Part shown: in pieces, positions 58,851 to 64,000 of the stretch
Layout of the letters: each line of letters opens with the position of its first letter
Numbering within the stretch: position 1 is the first letter of the stretch
NCBI GenBank assembly: GCA_014843695.1
Contig: CM026390.1
Span: 98,924,362-98,988,361 of the forward strand
Origin: Archivesica marissinica
Lineage: Eukaryota > Mollusca > Bivalvia > Venerida > Vesicomyidae
Length of the DNA stretch: 64,000 nucleotides
Direction of reading: 5' to 3'
The notes under the pieces: generated by a model
Seen by the model: only the letters and a program-made list of their open reading frames with translations
What the model was told of the DNA's origin: nothing
The model's database searches: none
Position numbers and translations under genes: made by a program

Positions 58851-58862
58851 TTTTCTATTCAG

Positions 58863-59006
58863 ATGACAGCACATTAACTGTGCTCAAAGCGGACTACACA
58901 GCTGATAGCGGCACATATAAATGTCATGCGAGGAACACAGCTGGCGAAGGAGAGGGAACCGTCATGGTGGCTGTACACAGTCTGAATTCTACCACATATA
59001 CTGATG
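58863..59006 (+). CDS. FSTL5: Exon 9: second half of Ig domain 2
   Basis: The acceptor TTGTTTTCTATTCAG precedes an exon encoding residues 969-1016: YDSTLTVLKADYTADSGTYK then CHARNTAGEGEG. DSGTYKC is the F-strand signature of I-set Ig domains; C989 pairs with C939. The C-terminal portion VAVHSLNSTTYTD carries an NST sequon. The donor GATG|GTAAGT is phase 1. A second in-frame donor 87 bp downstream (GT at 59094) would add 29 residues, because the first repeat copy has TTA where later copies have TAA. The protein should continue with the long C-terminal region of FSTL4/5, which I do not find before 64000, so the gene is cut off by the window end. Confidence 0.92.
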
Positions 59007-60738
59007 GTAAGTTAGGGGAGAACACAGCTGGCAAAGGAGAGGGAACCGTCATGGTGGCTGTACACAGTCTGAATTCTACCACATATAGTGATGGTAAGTA
59101 AGGGGAGAACACAGCTGGCGAAGGGAACCGTCATGGTGGCTGTACACAGTCTGAATTCTACCACATATACTGATGGTAAGTAAGGGGAAACACAGCTTGT
59201 GATGGGGGAGGGAACCGTCATGGTGGTTGTACACAGTCTGAATTCTACCACATATACTGATGGTAAGTAAGGGGAAACACAGCTTGTGATGGGGGAGGGA
59301 ACCGTCATGGTGGCTGTACACAGTCTGAATTCTACCACATATACTGATGGTAAGTAAGGGGAGAACACAGCTGGCGAAGGAGAGGGAACCGTCATGGTGG
59401 CTGTACACAGTCTGAATTCTACCACATATACTGATGGTAAGTAAGGGAGACACAGCTTGTGATGGGGGAGGGAACTGTCATGGTGGTTGTACACAGTCTG
59501 AATTCTACCACATATACTGTTGGTAAGTAAGGGGAAACACAGCTTGTGATGGGGGAGGGAACCGTCATGGTGGTTGTACACAGTCTGAATTCTACCACAT
59601 ATACTGATGGTAAGTAAGGGGAAACACAGCTTGTGATGGGGGAGGGAACCGTCATGGTGGCTGTACACAGTCTGAATTCTACCACATATACTGATGGTAA
59701 GTAAGGGAGAACACAGCTGGCGAAGGAGAGGGAACCGTCATGGTGGCTGTACACAGTCTGAATTCTACCACATATACTGATGGTAAGTAAGGGGAGACAC
59801 AGCTTGTGATGGGGGAGGGAACTGTCATGGTGGTTGTACACAGTCTGAATTCTACCACATATACTGTTGGTAAGTAAGGGGAAACACAGCTTGTGATGGG
59901 GGAGGGAACCGTCATGGTGGTTGTACACAGTCTGAATTCTACCACATATACTGATGGTAAGTAAGGGGAAACACAGCTTGTGATGGGGGAGGGAACCGTC
60001 ATGGTGGTTGTACACAGTCTGAATTCTACCACATATACAGATGGTAAGTAAGGGAGAACACAGCTGGTGAAGGGAAGGGAACCGTCATGGTGGCTGTATA
60101 CAGTCTGAATTCTACCACATATACTGATGGTAAGTAAGGGGAAACACAGCTTGTGATGGGGGAGGGAACCGTCATGGTGGCTGTACACAGTCTGAATTCT
60201 ACCACATATACTGATGGTAAGTAAGGGGAGAACACAGCTGGCGAAGGAGAGGGAACCGTCATGGTGGCTGTACACAGTCTGAATTCTACCACATATACTG
60301 ATGGTAAGTAAGGGGAGACACAGCTTGTGATGGGGGAGGGAACTGTCATGGTGGTTGTACACAGTCTGAATTCTACCACATATACTGTTGGTAAGTAAGG
60401 GGAAACACAGCTTGTGATGGGGGAGGGAACCGTCATGGTGGTTGTACACAGTCTGAATTCTACCACATATACTGATGGTAAGTAAGGGGAAACACAGCTT
60501 GTGATGGGGGAGGGAACCGTCATGGTGGCTGTACACAGTCTGAATTCTACCACATATACAGATGGTAAGTAAGGGAGAACACAGCTGGTGAAGGGAACCG
60601 TCATGGTGGCTGTATACAGTCTGAATTCTACCACACATACAGATGGTAAGTAAGGGAGAACACAGCTGGTGATGGGGGAGGGAACCGTCATGGTGGCTGT
60701 ACACAGTCTGAATTCTACCACATATACAGATGGTAAGT
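59007..60738. repeat. About 87-bp tandem array repeating the exon 9 end and donor
   Basis: About 20 copies, each containing exon 9's last roughly 75 bp (gtcatggtggctgtacacag, tctgaattctaccacatata, ctgatg) followed by GTAAGTAAGGGG. Two subtypes alternate: 'gagaacacagctggcgaagg', close to the exon, and 'aaacacagcttgtgatgggg', derived. Blocks of several subtypes recur in the same order, a higher-order pattern. Open frames on the minus strand are shadows of this exon-like repeat. Confidence 0.95.
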
Positions 60739-60807
60739 AAGGGAGAACACAACAGAAGAATGGGAAGGTCCTATTACACATTTTCCTGGTCAAAGTCTTT
60801 AAGGTTA

Positions 60808-62128
60808 CACATACTGGGAAAACAAAGCAGTTTTGAGGATAGTACTTAGATACTGGGAAAACAAAGCAGTTTTGAGGATAGTACTTAGATACTGGGAAAA
60901 CAAAGCAGTTTTGAGGATAGTACTTAGATACTGGGAAAACAAAGCAGTTTTGAGGATAGTACCTAGATACTGGGGAAAGCAAAGCAGTTTTGAGGATAGT
61001 ACTTATATACTGGGAAAACAAAGCGGTTTTGAGGATAGTACTTAGATACAGGAAAACAAAGCAGTTTTGAGGATAGTACTTAGATACTGGGGAAAGCAAA
61101 GCAGTTTTGAGGATAGTACTTAGCTACTGGGGAAAGCAAATCAGTTTTGAGGATAGTACTTATATACTGGGGAAAGCAAATCTGTGTTGAGGATAGTACT
61201 TAGATACAGGGAAAACAAAGCAGTTTTGAGGATAGTACTTAGATACAGGGAAAGCAAAGCAGTTTTGAGGATAGTACTTAGATACTGGGGAAAGCAAATC
61301 AGTTTTGAGGATAGTACTTATATACTGGGGAAAGCAAATCAGTTTTGAGGATAGTACTTATATACTGGGGAAAGCAAATCTGTTTGAGGATAGTACTTAG
61401 ATACAGGGAAAGCAAATCTGTTTTGAGGATAGTACTTAGATACAGGGAAAACAAAGCAGTTTTGAGGATAGTACTTAGATACAGGGAAAGCAAAGCAATT
61501 TTGAGGATAGTACTTAGATACTGGGGAAACAAAGCAGTTTTGAGGATAGTACTTAGATACTGGGGAAAGCAAAGCAGTTTTGAGGATAGTACTTAGATAC
61601 TGGGAAAACAAAGCAGTTTTGAGGATAGTACTTAGATACAGGGAAAGCAAAGCAATTTTGAGGATAGTACTTAGATACTGGGGAACAAAGCAGTTTTGAG
61701 GATAGTACTTAGATACTGGGGAAAGCAAAGCAGTTTTGAGGATAGTACTTAGATACTGGGGAAAGCAAAGCAGTTTTGAGGATAGTACTTAGATACTGGG
61801 GAAAGCAAAGCAGTTTTGAGGATAGTACTTAGATACTGGGGAAAGCAAAGCAGTTTTGAGGATATTACTTAGATACTGGGGAAAGCAAAGCAGTTTTGAG
61901 GATAGTACTTAGATACTGGGGAAAGCAAAGCAGTTTTGAGGATAGTACTTAGTTACTGGGGAAAACAAAGCAGTTTTGAGGATAGTACTTAGATACAGGG
62001 AAAACAAAGCAGTTTTGAGGATAGTACTTATATACTTGGAAAACAAAGCAGTTTTGAGGATAGTACTTACATACTGGGGAAAGCAAAGCAGTTTTGAGGA
62101 TAGTACTTAGATACTGGGAAAACAAAGT
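60808..62128. repeat. 39-bp tandem array (GCAGTTTTGAGGATAGTACT)
   Basis: About 34 copies with 'tagatactggggaaagcaaa' or 'tagatacagggaaaacaaa'. One-base length differences in the G/A run change frames. Confidence 0.95.
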
Positions 62129-62602
62129 AGCTTAGTAAATCACAACAGCGAAGAACTGAATGCACGTAGATCAGTGTTTAACATGTTTTATTCACCCTGC
62201 AAGTATAAAAAAACGAGACACTCGCATACAATGCAGTTTCTCATTTCTGAACAGGAATACAGCGTTAAGTATTACCAACATTTGTCGATGTAAGAACTCT
62301 ATAACATAATTTGCAGAGTGGATATAACACCATCACATATTTTTCGTCAAAATAAAACGAGCAATATGGCATTGAATTTCTATGGCAATGCCAATTATCC
62401 TCCAGCTCTTAACACTAAATTATGCATGGCGGGCTATTAACACTACAAATATTGCTGTAAGTCTGTATATGCAGCGAATCCGATTGATTGACGATCAGAC
62501 ACAGAGTAACAACTTGTTGAAAGTTGTGAAAATGGCCATTCTTTGAAAGTTTCACATTTTGACTGACTTGGTAAATACGTACTTGTGACGTCATGGTAAA
62601 AT
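62129..62602. other. Unique spacer in intron 9
   Basis: Contains TGACGTCA (CRE-like) at about 62585 immediately before the E-box array; otherwise nothing recognised. Confidence 0.5.
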
Positions 62603-63165
62603 ACTTGTGTTGATGTCATAGTCACGTGCTACATCCGCTGTGTTGATGTCATAGTCACGTGCTACATCCGCTGTGTTGATGTCATAGTCACGTGCTACAT
62701 CCGCTGTGTTGATGTCATAGTCACGTACTACATCCACTGTGTTGATGTCATAGTCACGTGCTACATCCGCTGTGTTGATGTCATAGTCACGTGCTACATC
62801 CGCTGTGTTGATGTCATAGTCACGTGCTACATCCGCTGTGTTGATGTCATAGTCACGTACTACATCCACTGTGTTGATGTCATAGTCACGTGCTACATCC
62901 GCTGTGTTGATGTCATAGTCACGTGCTACATCCGCTGTGTTGATGTCATAGTCACGTGCTACATCCGCTGTGTTGATGTCATAGTCACGTACTACATCCA
63001 CTGTGTTGATGTCATAGTCACGTGCTACATCCGCTGTGTTGATGTCATAGTCACGTGCTACATCCGCTGTGTTGATGTCATAGTCACGTGCTACATCCGC
63101 TGTGTTGATGTCATAGTCACGTACTACATCCACTGTGTTGATGTCATAGTCACGTGCTACATCTG
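62603..63165. repeat. 33-bp tandem array with E-box and CRE-like motifs
   Basis: About 17 copies of tgttgatgtcatagtcacgt followed by gctacatccgctg. Three units with CACGTG and 'ccgctg' alternate with one unit with CACGTA and 'ccactg', a 132-bp higher-order unit repeated four times almost perfectly. Each unit also has TGATGTCAT, one base from a CRE/ATF site. Confidence 0.95.
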
Positions 63166-63243
63166 CATGATTGACATAATAATATACATGTAGAATATAC
63201 ACCGTTGTTTTGCATACATTGATTAATGTTTTATGTTATTTAA

Positions 63244-63347
63244 GAAATAATAAATATCAACCTTCGGCCTTCGTGATATATTTCTGCGCATAAGAACTTC
63301 AAACGAGGGTTATTCTGCGATATACCACGGTTGATACTTATTATTTC
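63244..63347. repeat. 104-bp imperfect palindrome (mini MITE or hairpin)
   Basis: GAAATAATAAATATCAACC and GGTTGATACTTATTATTTC are inverted 19-bp arms with one mismatch, around about 66 bp. Could be a very short MITE. Confidence 0.6.
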
Positions 63348-63544
63348 GATTCTAACACGACTTACCTCTAATAATTTTAAAGGAGTATTTTCTTCAAACG
63401 CCGCTGCATTTGGCTTTCGAAATTTCCTCCTGCGTAAAGGGGTGATGACGTTATTTTTTAAAGAAAATACCAATCTAATGCACAAATGTTGTAACTGATC
63501 AATAATTTTATTTATTTTGTCAAATAAAACTGTACAGAATAGTA

Positions 63545-64000
63545 CCGTATTTAGCTATGTATAGTGCGCACATTTCTTACTGAAATCCTCATCCAGTTTA
63601 TCTACTGCGCATTATACACCAGTACAGACATCAGGACAGTTTTTTCCTGACCAAAATTGACCAATATTTTGTGAAATTCGACCCGAACGGCCCATAGTCA
63701 TTCTATAATTTGTTACATTCGACAAACGTTATAAACTAGCTATTAAAACCAGTTGCCGATAGTCTATATAAATAAATGAAATTAATAAGACCACAAAATT
63801 AGCATATATTGTGTTTATTTTGGTAAACTTTGAAGAATTTAATTGAAATTAGTAATTTTTATGCATAAAAAAATGGCGATTTGATAACATCACATGGTTT
63901 TATCGTATGTAATATTTCCCGTACTTTTCGCGTACTTCGCCGTACAATGTACAATGCAGATTTTGGCTGCAGTATTTCAATTGTTTGTAGCGATAATTAA
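63545..64000. mobile_element. Second copy of the TA-flanked DNA element, cut by the window end
   Basis: It begins CCGTATTTAGCTATGTATAG after TA (63543-63544) and follows the 6109-6938 copy closely (tctactgcgcattatacacc, ggcgatttgataacatcac, cgcgtacttcgccgtacaat) with small indels. The right end is outside the window. Confidence 0.82.

Noticed and set aside
59012..61099. Minus-strand frames of 198-357 codons
   Set aside because: They are the antisense of the exon 9-derived repeat and of the following 39-bp array; repeated VYVVEFRLCTATMTV peptides have no domain.
63240..63485. An 81-codon minus-strand frame
   Set aside because: It overlaps a 104-bp palindrome and has no recognised domain.

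Overview
This window is animal (metazoan) genomic DNA, not bacterial: coding sequence is split by introns with GT/AG borders, and there are tRNA-derived SINEs with target-site duplications and DNA-transposon derivatives. The protein family and the style of SINE (a tRNA head ending in a shared 'cgcaatcg..taaaataaat' tail) suggest a marine invertebrate, most likely a mollusc or another lophotrochozoan. That lineage is an inference, not proven here.

I can support one gene: a plus-strand gene of the follistatin-like 4/5 (FSTL4/FSTL5) family. Nine exons can be placed: a candidate signal-peptide exon (889-993), a long acidic, disordered exon (22356-23529), a ten-cysteine follistatin/Kazal exon (26792-27004), a second acidic exon with an Asp-rich run (33529-34299), an EF-hand exon (39028-39234), two exons that together make Ig domain 1 (46798-46955, 50063-50180) and two that make Ig domain 2 (52279-52437, 58863-59006). 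Every junction keeps the reading frame (phases 0,1,1,1,1,0,1,1, with a phase-1 donor at the end). The spliced reading frame gives 1016 complete residues. The C-terminal half of the family's proteins (a propeller-like region) is not present and should lie beyond base 64000.

The introns are the striking part. By my hand estimate more than half of the window is tandem minisatellite DNA, in about 28 separate arrays with units of about 18-90 bp. Each intron has unrelated families, and several arrays have higher-order repeat periods. In the Ig-domain half of the gene the arrays are tied to the exon borders. The exon 6 donor is itself the first unit of a 20-bp array; the units next to exon 7 (acceptor), exon 8 (acceptor and donor) and exon 9 (donor) each contain a copy of the splice site with adjoining exon sequence. 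The gene therefore carries well over a hundred decoy splice sites.

Layout: 1-888 upstream or 5'UTR region with one array; 994-22355 intron 1 with many arrays, a TA-flanked DNA element, two TTAA-flanked MITEs, several SINEs and a large inverted-repeat element built around a minisatellite; 23530-26791 intron 2; 27005-33528 intron 3, in which a transposon splits an array; 34300-39027 intron 4; 39235-46797 intron 5; 46956-50062 intron 6; 50181-52278 intron 7; 52438-58862 intron 8; 59007-64000 the start of intron 9, ending in an E-box-rich array and a second copy of the TA-flanked element. Very long open frames of up to several hundred codons across the arrays are by-products of periodicity, not genes.
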